From NCBI GenBank assembly GCA_040880235.1, contig JBBDIX010000082.1:1-64000 (forward strand): a DNA stretch of 64,000 bases. The letters are read 5' to 3'. The DNA comes from JBBDIX01 sp040880235. Its GTDB lineage: Bacteria; Actinomycetota; Nitriliruptoria; Nitriliruptorales; Nitriliruptoraceae. Shown here piece after piece: positions 18,908 through 26,858 of the stretch. Every line of letters begins with the position of its first letter. Position 1 is the first letter of the stretch. The position numbers and the translations under genes were made by a program. The notes under the pieces were generated by a model. It was not told where the DNA came from and ran no database searches. It worked only from the letters and a program-made list of their open reading frames with translations.

Positions 18908-20056
18908 TCAGTACAGGAACATCGGCTTGCCCGCGACCTCGCGGACCTTCGGACGATAGGACTCACGGTCGTAGAGCGCGTCGACGTCAACGCGCCGGAC
19001 CCCTTCCCCCACCGTGTCGATCGGGACGTTGGTGTACGTGCCGCTGCGCAGTGCCACCATCCGTCCCCGTTCTCCGGCGACGGTCAGGTCTGCGGCCATG
19101 ACCGCGAAGTTGGTGGCAACCATCAGGTCGAGCGCATCGGGTCGTCCAGAGCGCATCAGGTAGCCCAGCGCCTGACTCACGACCTCCTGACCGGTGAGCT
19201 CCCGCAGGATCCTGGCCGTGTCCTGGCCGATCTCCCCGAGGGTGCGGTGCCCGTTGCCGGCGTTCTGGCCGGCCTGGTGCATCGAGCCCTCGACCGTGCG
19301 TGCACCCTCGGAGATCGTGCACATCGCGTAGCTCGAGGGGTTGCGACGTTTGTCCTCCATCAGCAGTGCGGCGAGCCGGTCCGGATCGAACGGGACCTCG
19401 GAGATGACCGCCCGGTCGATGCTGGCCAGGTAGGCGGAGACGAGTGACGTCTCCCCGGACTGTCGACCGAACAGCTCGACGACGGCGAGCCGTTCGTGGG
19501 ATCCCGTCGACGTGCGCAGCTGGTGGATGAACTCCACGCTGCGGGTCACCGCCGTGGAGAACCCGATGCAGTAGTCGGTGCCGTGGACGTCGTTGTCCAT
19601 CGTCTTGGGGATCGCCACCACCGGCACGTCGCGTTCGTGGAGCCGCAACGCGTAGGACAGCGTGTCGTCCCCACCGATCGGGATGAGCGCGTCGAGTTCC
19701 AGGTGATCGATGACCCGGATGACGTGGTCGGTGAAGTCGTGGGGGCCGGACGCCCCGGGAGCCGCGCTGAGATGGCGAGGGATCTCCGAGGTGCGAATTC
19801 GCTCGGGGTTCGTGCGGGACGTGTGCAGGAACGTCCCGCCGTCGCGATCGACCGTTCGGACCATGCCCAGATCGAGCTCCTGCACGCAGTTGTCGACGTT
19901 CGCCTCGCCGTTGAGCTCCAGGTCGAGGAGGCCAGCCCAGCCGCGCCGGATGCCGATGACCTCGTGGCCATCGTTGATCACCCGTTCGACGACGGCCTTG
20001 ATGCACGCGTTGAGCCCGGGGACGTCGCCACCGCCGGTGAGGATGCCGATGCGCAT
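18908..20056 (-). CDS. pfkA: Phosphofructokinase, PPi-type signature
   Basis: 382 residues. The start ILTGGGDVPGLNACIKAVV is the phosphofructokinase nucleotide/PPi loop. Two diagnostic positions are visible: IGGDD (residues 127-131, where ATP enzymes have GGDG) and PKTMDND (150-156, where ATP enzymes have PGT). The Asp after GGD and the Lys in PKT are the established marks of pyrophosphate-using enzymes (EC 2.7.1.90), as in the Amycolatopsis methanolica PPi-PFK. The enzyme would phosphorylate fructose 6-phosphate reversibly with PPi. ATG 20056 follows AAGGGA. The promoter is read as TTGCGG-18-TACGGT. The gene is monocistronic. Confidence 0.92.
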   Translation of the reverse strand: MRIGILTGGGDVPGLNACIKAVVERVINDGHEVIGIRRGWAGLLDLELNGEANVDNCVQELDLGMVRTVDRDGGTFLHTSRTNPERIRTSEIPRHLSAAPGASGPHDFTDHVIRVIDHLELDALIPIGGDDTLSYALRLHERDVPVVAIPKTMDNDVHGTDYCIGFSTAVTRSVEFIHQLRTSTGSHERLAVVELFGRQSGETSLVSAYLASIDRAVISEVPFDPDRLAALLMEDKRRNPSSYAMCTISEGARTVEGSMHQAGQNAGNGHRTLGEIGQDTARILRELTGQEVVSQALGYLMRSGRPDALDLMVATNFAVMAADLTVAGERGRMVALRSGTYTNVPIDTVGEGVRRVDVDALYDRESYRPKVREVAGKPMFLY

Positions 20057-20080
20057 GGTGTCCCTTCGGGTCAGGCCTGA

Positions 20081-20109
20081 ACCGTAGGTCCCGCAGTGGC
20101 GCGTCCGCA
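20081..20109 (-). promoter_or_regulatory. Promoter of the phosphofructokinase gene
   Basis: On the minus strand TTGCGG, an 18-bp spacer and TACGGT (-10 at 20086-20081) precede ATG 20056. The predicted start near 20074 gives a leader of about 18 nt containing AAGGGA. This shows that pfkA does not depend on transcription from the RNA region upstream. Confidence 0.5.
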
Positions 20110-20149
20110 AGGGTCGCCGGAAGGTGGCCCGCAGGTCGTGACGGCGGTC

Positions 20150-20624
20150 TGGACAGGACGAAGCCCCGGCCACCCTTGCGGGCGGACCGGGGCCTCGTCC
20201 CCGTGGCGGCATTCTGGACGCCGTCCACGGTCACCGACAGGCTCCCGAAGGCTCCTGCTGGCCCGCCGCGATGTGGTTCGGCTCCCCGAGGAACCTCGCG
20301 ACCGCGGCGGTCGCGCCTCCCACACCCCGAAGGCTGTGTTCGGCATGGCGACCGTCCGGCTCCTTGCGGCGCCGGACGGGCACCTGCACCCACCCTCTGC
20401 GACTGGGGGATGCGACCGTGACACCAGGCACAGTGGCGTCGCGGCCAGGTGACGGACCAGGCATTGGCGCGCCTGTGGTTCCTTGCGGTTCCACTGCAGC
20501 GCCGCCCTTGGCGGTCCGCACCCAGATGGTCCGGTCACGGGGACCGTCCCATCCGCTTCACGGGGTCCTGCACCGTCCTCCGTGAAGGTCGATCAGGGTT
20601 CTTCGCAGTTCGTCCCGACCGACA
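20150..20624 (-). ncRNA. Candidate structured RNA, minus strand, no known family recognised
   Basis: This is the main part of the only long gene-free stretch (20057-20789). Read on the minus strand it contains at least six hairpins. (1) 20200-20156 has a 14-bp stem, a bulged U, six more pairs and a GCAA tetraloop; two pairs are G-U only on this strand. (2) 20379-20352 has a 9-bp stem, C-C/G-G and a GCAA loop. (3) 20503-20466 is GGCGC/GCGCC enclosing GTGG-AA-CC-GCAA-GG-AA-CCAC. (4) 20587-20556 pairs CTTCACGG with CCGTGAAG. (5) 20315-20297 pairs CGCGACCG with CGGTCGCG. (6) 20462-20444. A possible -10 TACGGT lies at 20636-20631. Hairpin 1 could be the 3' end or terminator. RNase P, tmRNA, SRP and 5S signatures were looked for and not found. 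Confidence 0.4.
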
Positions 20625-20633
20625 ACAGGCACC

Positions 20634-20723
20634 GTACGCTCGCGCCGCGTGCCCGTCCAGAGGTCGGGCACAAGTCACAGGTATTCCACCGGAGATCCCC
20701 AGGATGTCCCCAGGAACTGTGAC
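20634..20723 (+). promoter_or_regulatory. Promoter and leader elements upstream of the metal ATPase
   Basis: A -10-like TACGCT (20634-20639) is followed in the expected transcript by a hairpin with 7-bp arms GTGCCCG/CGGGCAC (20649-20671). A second 7-bp inverted repeat GTCACAG/CTGTGAC (20674-20680 and 20717-20723) encloses two direct copies of TCCCCAGGA (20696-20704, 20707-20715). These could be a metal-responsive operator or leader structure; which one cannot be decided from the sequence. The next 65 bp to the gene are unremarkable. Confidence 0.35.
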
Positions 20724-20789
20724 GCTCTGCGCGCACGGGAACCCGTGGGGCGCGCTGGACGATGCGTCGATCCGACGTGCAGGAGGAGC

Positions 20790-23144
20790 ATGGTGGCAGA
20801 CGTGACCGACCAGATCGAGGCCCCGGCCGGCTTCGAGGACCGGCTCGAACATCGGCTCGAACAGATCGAGCCGAAGCTCTTCCCGATCGTCGCGGCGCTG
20901 GTCGTCGTCGGTGGGGTCGCCTGGCTACTCGGATCCGACGCGGCGATGGTCGCCGCATTCGCCATCGCGACCACCGTCGCGCTCATCCCGGCACTGATCG
21001 AGAGCGTGCGCCAGCTCATCCATCGTGACGCGACCGCCGACGTCGTCGCCGTACTCGCGATGCTCGGCGCGCTGCTGCTGCAGGAGTGGCTCGCCGGAGC
21101 GATCATCGCCGTCATGCTCACCGGCGGCGAGGCGCTCGAGGCGCGCGCCGTGGGCCGGGCTCGCGCGGAGCTCACCGGACTGCTGCAACGCGCGCCACGC
21201 ACCGCTCACCGGCAGGGGGCCAGTGGCGATCTCACGGACATCGACGTCGACGAGGTGCGTGCCGGAGACGTGCTCGTGGTCAAGGTCGGCGAGGTGGTAC
21301 CCGTCGACGGGATGCTGCTGTCGGACCGCGGCGTGCTCGACGAGGCGGCGCTTACCGGCGAGTCGGTGCCGGCCGAGGTGGCTGCAGGACAGGTCGTGCG
21401 GTCCGGAGTGGTCAATGCGGGCGGCCCGCTCCAGCTGCGTGCGACCGCGACCGCGGAGGCCTCCACCTACGCCGGTGTGGTCCGGCTCGTGGAGCAGGCA
21501 GCGACCGAACGCGCCCCGTTCGTCCGCGTCGCCGATCGGTTCGCCGGCATCTTCCTGGCCGTCACCCTCGTGCTGGCGACCGCGGCGTGGATCCTGTCGG
21601 GGGACCCGGTCCGTGCGCTCGCCGTGCTCGTCGTGGCCACTCCCTGTCCGCTCATCCTGGCGGCGCCTGCGGCGATCGTCGGCGGGGTGTCGGCAGCGGC
21701 GAAGCGAGGCATCATCGTCAAGGGAGGGTCAGCGCTGGAGGCGCTGGCGAGCGGGACCACGGTGCTGCTGGACAAGACGGGCACGGTCACGAGCGGCCGA
21801 CCTCGCGTGGCGCAGGTGCATCCCGTTTCCGGGTTCGACGCCACGGAACTGCTGCGGTTCGCGGGATCCCTCGACCAGGTGTCGGTCCACCCGTTCGCTC
21901 CCGCCATCGTGGAGGCCGCGCACGCCCGGGGTGGCGATCTCGAGATGCCCACCGACGTCGAGGAGGTGGTCGGTCAGGGGATCGGCGGACGGGTCGGTGG
22001 ACACAGCGTGCGCGTCGGGCAACTCGACTACGCGGCGGCCGGCCGCGAGCCGTCCTCGGAGATGCGACGTGTACGACGCCGCGGCGCCCTCGAGGGACGC
22101 TCCATCGTGTACGTCGCGGTCGACGAGGAACTGGTAGGTGCGATCGCCCTGCACGACCCGATCCGTCCCGACACGCCTCGCTCCATCCAGGCACTGCGCG
22201 ACGCGGGCATCGAGCACGTGCTGATGGTCACGGGAGATCGAGCGGAGATCGCCGAACTCGTCGGCGACACCATCGGGGTCGACCGCGTGCTCGCAGAGCA
22301 CAGCCCCGACGAGAAGGTCGACGCGGTCCGCGAGGCGTCCCGATACGGCAACACGATCATGGTCGGCGACGGCATCAACGACGCGCCGGCGCTCGCCCTG
22401 GCCAGTGCAGGCGTGGCGATGGGGGCGCGGGGTGCGACCGCGGCGTCCGAGGCCGCGGACGTCGTGCTGACCTCCGATCGCCTCGACGGGGTCGCCGACG
22501 CCGTGGTCATCGCGCGCCGGACGCGCCGCATCGCCTGGCAGAGTGCGGTCACCGGGATCGGGCTGTCCGCGGTCGCGATGGTCTTCGCCGCGCTCGGATA
22601 CCTGACCCCGGTCGCCGGCGCGATCGTGCAGGAGGTCATCGACCTCGCCGTGCTGTTCAACGCCCTGCGAGCACTGCGGGTGCCTGCGCGCGGGACACGG
22701 CGCCTGCGCGCCATCGAGGGTTTCTCGATCGACCTGGTCCACGATCACGACCAGTTCTCGGCAGGGCTCGAGGACCTCGGCCTGGTCGCCGGCCAGCTCG
22801 ATCGGTACGAACCTGCCGAGGCAGCGGAGGCCCTGACACGGATCCGTGACTTCCTCGTGGATGACCTGCTGCCCGCCGAGCTCGAGGAGGAACGCACGGT
22901 GTATCCGGCGCTGCGCGTCGTGTTCGACCAGGAGGACCCCACCAGCCCGCTCGTGCGCACCCACCGGGAGATCGCCCGCCGCATTCGGCTGTTCGACCGG
23001 CTGGTGGACGACATCGGGTCCGACGGTCCGGATCGCGACGAGGTCCTCGACCTGCAGCGCAGCCTGTTCGGACTGCACGCCGTGCTCGAGTTCCACCTCG
23101 CGCTGGAGCAGGAGCTCTACAGCCACCTGCCGCGGGGCGACTGA
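20790..23144 (+). CDS. P1B-5-type heavy-metal ATPase with C-terminal hemerythrin-like domain
   Basis: 784 residues. Integral-membrane pump using ATP to export a transition metal. The sequence shows the actuator TGESVPAE, phosphorylation site DKTGTVTSG (Asp about 328), hinge VGDGINDAPAL and the membrane metal site TPCPL (Cys about 286). There is no N-terminal CxxC metal domain. After the last transmembrane helices (to about residue 640) comes an HHE/hemerythrin-like helical bundle, starting VHDHDQF and ending HAVLEFHLALEQELY. TPCPL plus a hemerythrin tail is the P1B-5 class, linked to nickel/iron export in Sinorhizobium Nia and studied in Acidothermus. ATG 20790 is only 3 nt from AGGAGG, so GTG 20793 may be the real start. 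Confidence 0.92.
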   Translation: MVADVTDQIEAPAGFEDRLEHRLEQIEPKLFPIVAALVVVGGVAWLLGSDAAMVAAFAIATTVALIPALIESVRQLIHRDATADVVAVLAMLGALLLQEWLAGAIIAVMLTGGEALEARAVGRARAELTGLLQRAPRTAHRQGASGDLTDIDVDEVRAGDVLVVKVGEVVPVDGMLLSDRGVLDEAALTGESVPAEVAAGQVVRSGVVNAGGPLQLRATATAEASTYAGVVRLVEQAATERAPFVRVADRFAGIFLAVTLVLATAAWILSGDPVRALAVLVVATPCPLILAAPAAIVGGVSAAAKRGIIVKGGSALEALASGTTVLLDKTGTVTSGRPRVAQVHPVSGFDATELLRFAGSLDQVSVHPFAPAIVEAAHARGGDLEMPTDVEEVVGQGIGGRVGGHSVRVGQLDYAAAGREPSSEMRRVRRRGALEGRSIVYVAVDEELVGAIALHDPIRPDTPRSIQALRDAGIEHVLMVTGDRAEIAELVGDTIGVDRVLAEHSPDEKVDAVREASRYGNTIMVGDGINDAPALALASAGVAMGARGATAASEAADVVLTSDRLDGVADAVVIARRTRRIAWQSAVTGIGLSAVAMVFAALGYLTPVAGAIVQEVIDLAVLFNALRALRVPARGTRRLRAIEGFSIDLVHDHDQFSAGLEDLGLVAGQLDRYEPAEAAEALTRIRDFLVDDLLPAELEEERTVYPALRVVFDQEDPTSPLVRTHREIARRIRLFDRLVDDIGSDGPDRDEVLDLQRSLFGLHAVLEFHLALEQELYSHLPRGD

Positions 23145-23164
23145 CGCACGCGGCGGACGTCGGA

Positions 23165-23180
23165 TCGAACAGGTGTTCGA
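23165..23180. promoter_or_regulatory. LexA (SOS) box
   Basis: TCGAACAGGTGTTCGA is a perfect 16-bp inverted repeat fitting the actinobacterial/Bacillus consensus CGAAC-N4-GTTCG. It covers the -35 position relative to TAGGGT at 23189-23194, so bound LexA would block polymerase. This predicts DNA-damage induction of the downstream gene. Confidence 0.8.
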
Positions 23181-23188
23181 GTGTGCGC

Positions 23189-23194
23189 TAGGGT
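23189..23194 (+). promoter_or_regulatory. -10 element TAGGGT of the radical SAM gene
   Basis: Transcription would start near 23201, giving a leader of about 27 nt with CGAGGA before GTG 23228. The 15 bases CTAGGGTCGTGAGCG (23188-23202) are identical to those at the nifJ promoter (50307-50321). Confidence 0.55.
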
Positions 23195-23227
23195 CGTGAG
23201 CGTTTCCGCCGACCCGAGGACTCCCAC

Positions 23228-23961
23228 GTGGCTCGAGCCGCTGACCGCGTGCGCTGGACGAGCATCGACGAGGAACTGGCGCTGCCGGGCACCGGGGAGC
23301 GGGTGACCCATCCCGAGTTCGCGGACATGGAGTTCGTGCACGTCCGAGCTGGCTCACTGCTCAATCGGGTGCCGGACGCGGGACTGCTGCCGTTCCGGTG
23401 GACGATCAACGTCTATCGGGGATGCTCGCACGCCTGCACCTACTGCTTCGCGCGGCCGTCCCACGTCTGGCTGGATCTCGATGCCGATCGCGACTTCGAT
23501 CGCGTCGTGGTCGTCAAGGTCAACGCGGTCGAACGTCTGCGGGTCGAACTTCGACGCCCCGGGTGGACGGGTGAGCACGTCGCGCTCGGCACGAACACCG
23601 ACCCCTACCAGCGGTGTGAGGGGCGCTACCGGCTCACGCGCGGGGTGGTCACGACCCTGGCCGAGGCGGGCAACCCGTTCTCGATCCTGACGAAGGGAAC
23701 GCTGGTCACGCGTGACCTCGACGTCTTGGCCGACGCCGCGGCGCGGGGGGTGTGCACCGGCGTGTCGCTGTCCATCGCGACGATGGACGACGACGTCTGG
23801 CGTCTCACCGAACCCGGGACTCCGTCACCCCGTGCGCGCATGGAGACCGTGGCGGCGCTGCGCGACGCGGGCATCCCTTCGGGGGTCATGCTCGCTCCGG
23901 TGATCCCGGGGTTGTCGGATGCTCCGGCTCAGTTGCGCCGCGTGGTGGCTGCGGCGATCGA
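23228..23961 (+). CDS. Rv2578c-like radical SAM protein, N-terminal part (broken by assembly gap)
   Basis: First 244 codons of a radical SAM protein related to spore-photoproduct-lyase-like enzymes and to M. tuberculosis Rv2578c. The cluster motif is CSHACTYCFAR, preceded by INVYRGC. SAM-site elements include LGTNTDPYQRCEGRYRLTRG and the strand FSILTKGTLVTRDLD. The N run begins in codon 245, and the C-terminus reappears after it at 24063. Together the pieces suggest about 340 residues or more, depending on the real gap length. The substrate is unknown. GTG 23228 has CGAGGA upstream. The LexA box in its promoter supports a DNA-damage role. Confidence 0.85.
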
Positions 23962-24061
23962 NNNNNNNNNNNNNNNNNNNNNNNNNNNNNNNNNNNNNNN
24001 NNNNNNNNNNNNNNNNNNNNNNNNNNNNNNNNNNNNNNNNNNNNNNNNNNNNNNNNNNNNN
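23962..24061. other. Assembly gap of exactly 100 Ns
   Basis: One hundred consecutive Ns inside a coding region. A round 100 is the conventional placeholder for a gap of unknown size, so distances and reading frame across it are not meaningful. Confidence 0.98.
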
Positions 24062-24062
24062 C

Positions 24063-24206
24063 GTCCGGCACATGATCGAGTACTGCGGAGGGTCGCCCGA
24101 CCTGCTGCCGCGCCGGTCCTCGCCGCAGCCGGCGCGCGCGGCACCCGGGTCTCCGTCGGAGGCTCCGGTCGCGTCACCGACCGTCGATCAGCTGACCCTG
24201 CTGTGA
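24063..24206 (+). CDS. C-terminal fragment of the same radical SAM protein
   Basis: After the gap, one frame reads VRHMIEYCGGSPDLLPRR, a Pro/Ala-rich linker, then VDQLTLL and a stop. A QL[TS]LL C-terminus is typical of Rv2578c-type proteins, so this is taken as the end of the gene that starts at 23228. The frame differs from the upstream part across the 100 Ns, which only means the true gap is not 100 bp. The last 33 bp overlap the convergent DoxX-like gene. Confidence 0.7.
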   Translation, partial: VRHMIEYCGGSPDLLPRRSSPQPARAAPGSPSEAPVASPTVDQLTLL

Positions 24207-24599
24207 GCGCCAGGTGGCCCAGGCGCCCGTCGACCACAGCGCCCAGGCGACCAGTGCCGGTTGGAACACGAGACGAACGGTCCGCGCGGTGTCCGTGGTC
24301 AGCCCGAACGCATCCGTGCCCGCCACCGCCTGGTGGATGTTGCCCGGGAACACGCCGACCAGCAGTCCGGCGACTGCCCAGCCGAGCGGAACCCGCTTCC
24401 GGCGCCACACGGCCAGTGCGGTGCCGAGCGTGATCTCGACCACGCCGGACACGAACACGATGGGCCGGCGCGCGGGCAGCCACTCGGGAACCTGCCCGAG
24501 GAACTCTTCGGGCACGGCGAGGTGCGCGACGCCCGCCGCGACGAGGAACATCCCGAGCCCGACCCGCGCGACGTCACGCACGATCCCGGGGTCGGTCAT
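24174..24599 (-). CDS. DoxX-like small membrane protein
   Basis: 141 residues with four predicted transmembrane helices. It starts with a DoxX-type segment (VARVGLGMFLVAAGVAHLAVPEEFLGQVPEWLP), then a second helix FVSGVVEITLGTALAVW and VGLLVGVFPGNIHQAV. DoxX proteins sit in the cytoplasmic membrane; some partner with oxidoreductases, others have no known role. The ATG at 24599 overlaps the stop of the upstream lipoprotein gene (ATGA), so both are translated from one mRNA. The 3' end overlaps the radical SAM gene. Confidence 0.8.
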   Translation of the reverse strand: MTDPGIVRDVARVGLGMFLVAAGVAHLAVPEEFLGQVPEWLPARRPIVFVSGVVEITLGTALAVWRRKRVPLGWAVAGLLVGVFPGNIHQAVAGTDAFGLTTDTARTVRLVFQPALVAWALWSTGAWATWRSQQGQLIDGR

Positions 24600-25495
24600 C
24601 CGACGGTGATCGTTCGCGTGGTGACCAGCATTGCGCGCCCCTCGCCATCGGACATGTCGGGTTCCTCCGCCTCGATCGTGTACTGGCCGGGATCGGTGAT
24701 CTCGAAGGTGTGGGACCAGGTGCCCCTCTCGGGAGCGCCGGTGGAGGCCATGACGGTGACCTCCTCCACGATGGCGCCGTCGACGTCGAGCAGCCGCAGC
24801 CAGAAGCTCGCCTCGAAGATGGTCGCCTCGCCGTGGACCTCGACGGCGCCGGCCGCCACCTCGTCGGCGTGCGTGGGCTCGACGATCGTGATCGGTGACA
24901 GTGCGAACGGGTCGGGTTCGATCGGCACCGACCAGTCGAGATGTCCCCAGAGATCGTCGATGGGCTCGCCCTCGATGGTCAGGCGGGCGCCGGTCACGTC
25001 GCCGAGTGCTGCCGCGGTGTGTGCGAACTGGTGCGCGAACGCGACCTCCTGCATGGACGCTCCCGACGTGTCGTGCATGGCCGCGTCGACGTCGACCACC
25101 AGCACGCTGCCGTCGCGTTCCACGCCGAGCACGGTCACCGCCGGTGCGGCGGTCGACAGTTCGGGATCGACGGGGGCCGTGCCGAACAGGTGCTGCATCG
25201 CGGTGACGGCGAGGTCGTCGCCGGGCTCGACCTCGAGCACCTCGGGCTCGACCCAGAGCCCGTCGATCGAGGTGCGCACGTGGAAGATCTCGACGGGTTC
25301 GAGGTCGTCCGCGGGCTCGGCACTCGGCTCGTCGGGCTCCGCGGGCTCCTCCGCGGGCTCCTCTGAGGGGTCCGGCTCCTCCACGACAGGCGGCTCCGGG
25401 GCAGACGGCTCGTCGGGTGTCGGGTCCGAACCACAGGCGGCGAGGAACGTTGCGATCAGCAGGATCACGGCCGAGAGCGAGAGCAGGCGTCGCAT
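24596..25495 (-). CDS. Lipoprotein with GerMN and Gmad2-like domains
   Basis: 299 residues. Signal peptide with lipobox FLAAC (Cys 21), then a 45-residue Pro/Glu-rich acidic linker suited to crossing the wall. A GerMN-type domain follows (FHVRTSIDGLWVEPEV...AMQHLFGT...VDVDAAM...FAHQFAHTAAAL), then a C-terminal Gmad2 immunoglobulin-like domain (ITIVEPTHADEV...EATIFEASFWLRLLD). Relatives are named from spore germination, but actinobacterial ones are in non-sporulating species and are of unknown function; LpqB-type proteins share GerMN. ATG 25495 has AGGAG 8 nt upstream. First gene of a two-gene operon. Confidence 0.82.
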   Translation of the reverse strand: MRRLLSLSAVILLIATFLAACGSDPTPDEPSAPEPPVVEEPDPSEEPAEEPAEPDEPSAEPADDLEPVEIFHVRTSIDGLWVEPEVLEVEPGDDLAVTAMQHLFGTAPVDPELSTAAPAVTVLGVERDGSVLVVDVDAAMHDTSGASMQEVAFAHQFAHTAAALGDVTGARLTIEGEPIDDLWGHLDWSVPIEPDPFALSPITIVEPTHADEVAAGAVEVHGEATIFEASFWLRLLDVDGAIVEEVTVMASTGAPERGTWSHTFEITDPGQYTIEAEEPDMSDGEGRAMLVTTRTITVG

Positions 25496-25534
25496 GGTTG
25501 GGCTCCTGGTGCAGGTCAAGCAGGGTCACGGAGT

Positions 25535-25646
25535 GTGGGGCCCACCTCCGCGACGCATCTTCCCCGGTCGCGAGGCAGAAGTGTGGTCACCCACACCGCC
25601 CTTCGATGGTGTCCCCCTCCGGTGTGTCGCACGCCACCTGTAGGGT
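25535..25646. promoter_or_regulatory. Divergent control region of the lipoprotein and the yhaO-recD unit
   Basis: Within the 214-bp spacer, two inverted repeats stand out: GTGGGGCCCAC (25535-25545) and GTGTGG-TCAC-CCACAC (25581-25596). The plus-strand -10 TAGGGT is at 25641-25646, about 64 bp before the ATG of yhaO. No LexA box is present here. Confidence 0.45.
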
Positions 25647-25709
25647 CGCCCGTGATCGACCGGCGCCCGTGCCTGACCGGTGACCGAACTCCGCAGAACG
25701 GACTGCTCG

Positions 25710-26858
25710 ATGGTGAGGTTTCTCCACACCTCGGACTGGCAGCTGGGCATGACCCGACACTTCCTGATCGGGTCCGACGCGCAGGAACGATTCACCCAGG
25801 ATCGGATCGACGCCGTGGGCACGCTCGCGTCAGTCGCCCGGGACCGGGGATGCGCGTTCGTCGTCGTCGCCGGAGACGTGTTCGAGACCAACCAGCCCCA
25901 GCGTCGCACGCTCGAACGTGCCCTCGACGCCCTGGGGACGTTCGACGTCCCCGTGTACCTGCTGCCCGGCAACCACGACCACCAGGGCGCCGCCTCGGTG
26001 TACCGATCGGATGCCTTCATCCGGCGGTGCCCGGCGAGCGTCCACGTTCTCGCGGACGGGCCCCTGGCTCCGGTCCCCGGCGTGGAGGTCGTCGGCGCGC
26101 CGTGGCACGGCCGCCGTCCACTGGAGGACCTGGTCACCCGCCGGTGCCGCGAACTCGCCGCGGACGGGACCACACGGGTGGTCGTCGGGCACGGGCAGGT
26201 CGACACGGTGGTCGGCGACCACGACAACCCGGCGACCATCCGGCTCGCGGAACTGGAACGCTCGGTCGCCGACGCGGGTGTGTCGTACGTCGCGCTTGGG
26301 GACCGCCACTCCGCGCTGCAGGTCGGGGACACCGGGCGCATCTGGTATTCGGGGGCGCCGGAGGCGACCGACCACCGTGATGGCGGACCGGGCACCGCAC
26401 TGGTGGTGGACCTGCCGGACGGGCTGCTCGACGATGCACCCACCGTGGAGGTCGTGCAGGTCGGTCGCTGGACCTTCCACCGGGTGGAACGGTCTCTGGA
26501 CTCCGACGGTGACGTCGATGCCCTGCTCGCGGACCTGGACGGGATCGACGACCGGGCGCGCGCCGTCGTGCGAGTCGTGGTCGAGGGCACCGTCTCCCTC
26601 GCGCAGGCCGCGGCACTCGACGATGGACTCGCCCTGCGGACGGAGCGCTTCGGAGCGCTCGAACTGCCGGACCGGCACCGCGACCTGACCATCCGACCGA
26701 CGGCCGAGGACGTCGCGGCACTCCCACTCGCGGGCTACGCCGCCGTGGCGCGAGATCGCCTGCTCGAACGCGCCACCCGTGGTGACGGGGTGGAGGCCGC
26801 GGAGGCGTCCGATGCACTCGCACTGCTGACCCGGCTCGCCGACCGGGACGGCGCATGA
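25710..26858 (+). CDS. SbcD/YhaO-like metallophosphoesterase exonuclease
   Basis: 382 residues. Calcineurin-type metallophosphoesterase fold with RFLHTSDWQLG (metal ligands), VVAGDVFETNQ, LPGNHDH and VVVGHGQVD, in the correct order. It pairs with an SMC-like ATPase encoded next to it, as SbcD with SbcC, YhaO with YhaN in B. subtilis, and Rv1277 with Rv1278. The expected role is nuclease processing of DNA ends or hairpins. ATG 25710 (or GTG 25713) is chosen because it puts the family start MRFLHTSDW at the N-terminus. It overlaps the next gene by 4 bp (ATGA). Confidence 0.9.
   Translation: MVRFLHTSDWQLGMTRHFLIGSDAQERFTQDRIDAVGTLASVARDRGCAFVVVAGDVFETNQPQRRTLERALDALGTFDVPVYLLPGNHDHQGAASVYRSDAFIRRCPASVHVLADGPLAPVPGVEVVGAPWHGRRPLEDLVTRRCRELAADGTTRVVVGHGQVDTVVGDHDNPATIRLAELERSVADAGVSYVALGDRHSALQVGDTGRIWYSGAPEATDHRDGGPGTALVVDLPDGLLDDAPTVEVVQVGRWTFHRVERSLDSDGDVDALLADLDGIDDRARAVVRVVVEGTVSLAQAAALDDGLALRTERFGALELPDRHRDLTIRPTAEDVAALPLAGYAAVARDRLLERATRGDGVEAAEASDALALLTRLADRDGA

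Noticed and set aside
20330..20365. String resembling 5S rRNA (CCATGCCGAACACAG on the minus strand)
   Set aside because: The rest of the 5S sequence and its helices are absent.
20071..20538. 155-codon minus-strand frame in the same stretch
   Set aside because: No ribosome-binding site, no domain, and the translation is compositionally like non-coding high-GC DNA.
20057..20789. RNase P RNA, tmRNA or SRP RNA in the gene-free stretch
   Set aside because: No GAGGAAAGTCC or ACAGAA elements, no tRNA-like end, and no SRP tetraloop core on either strand.
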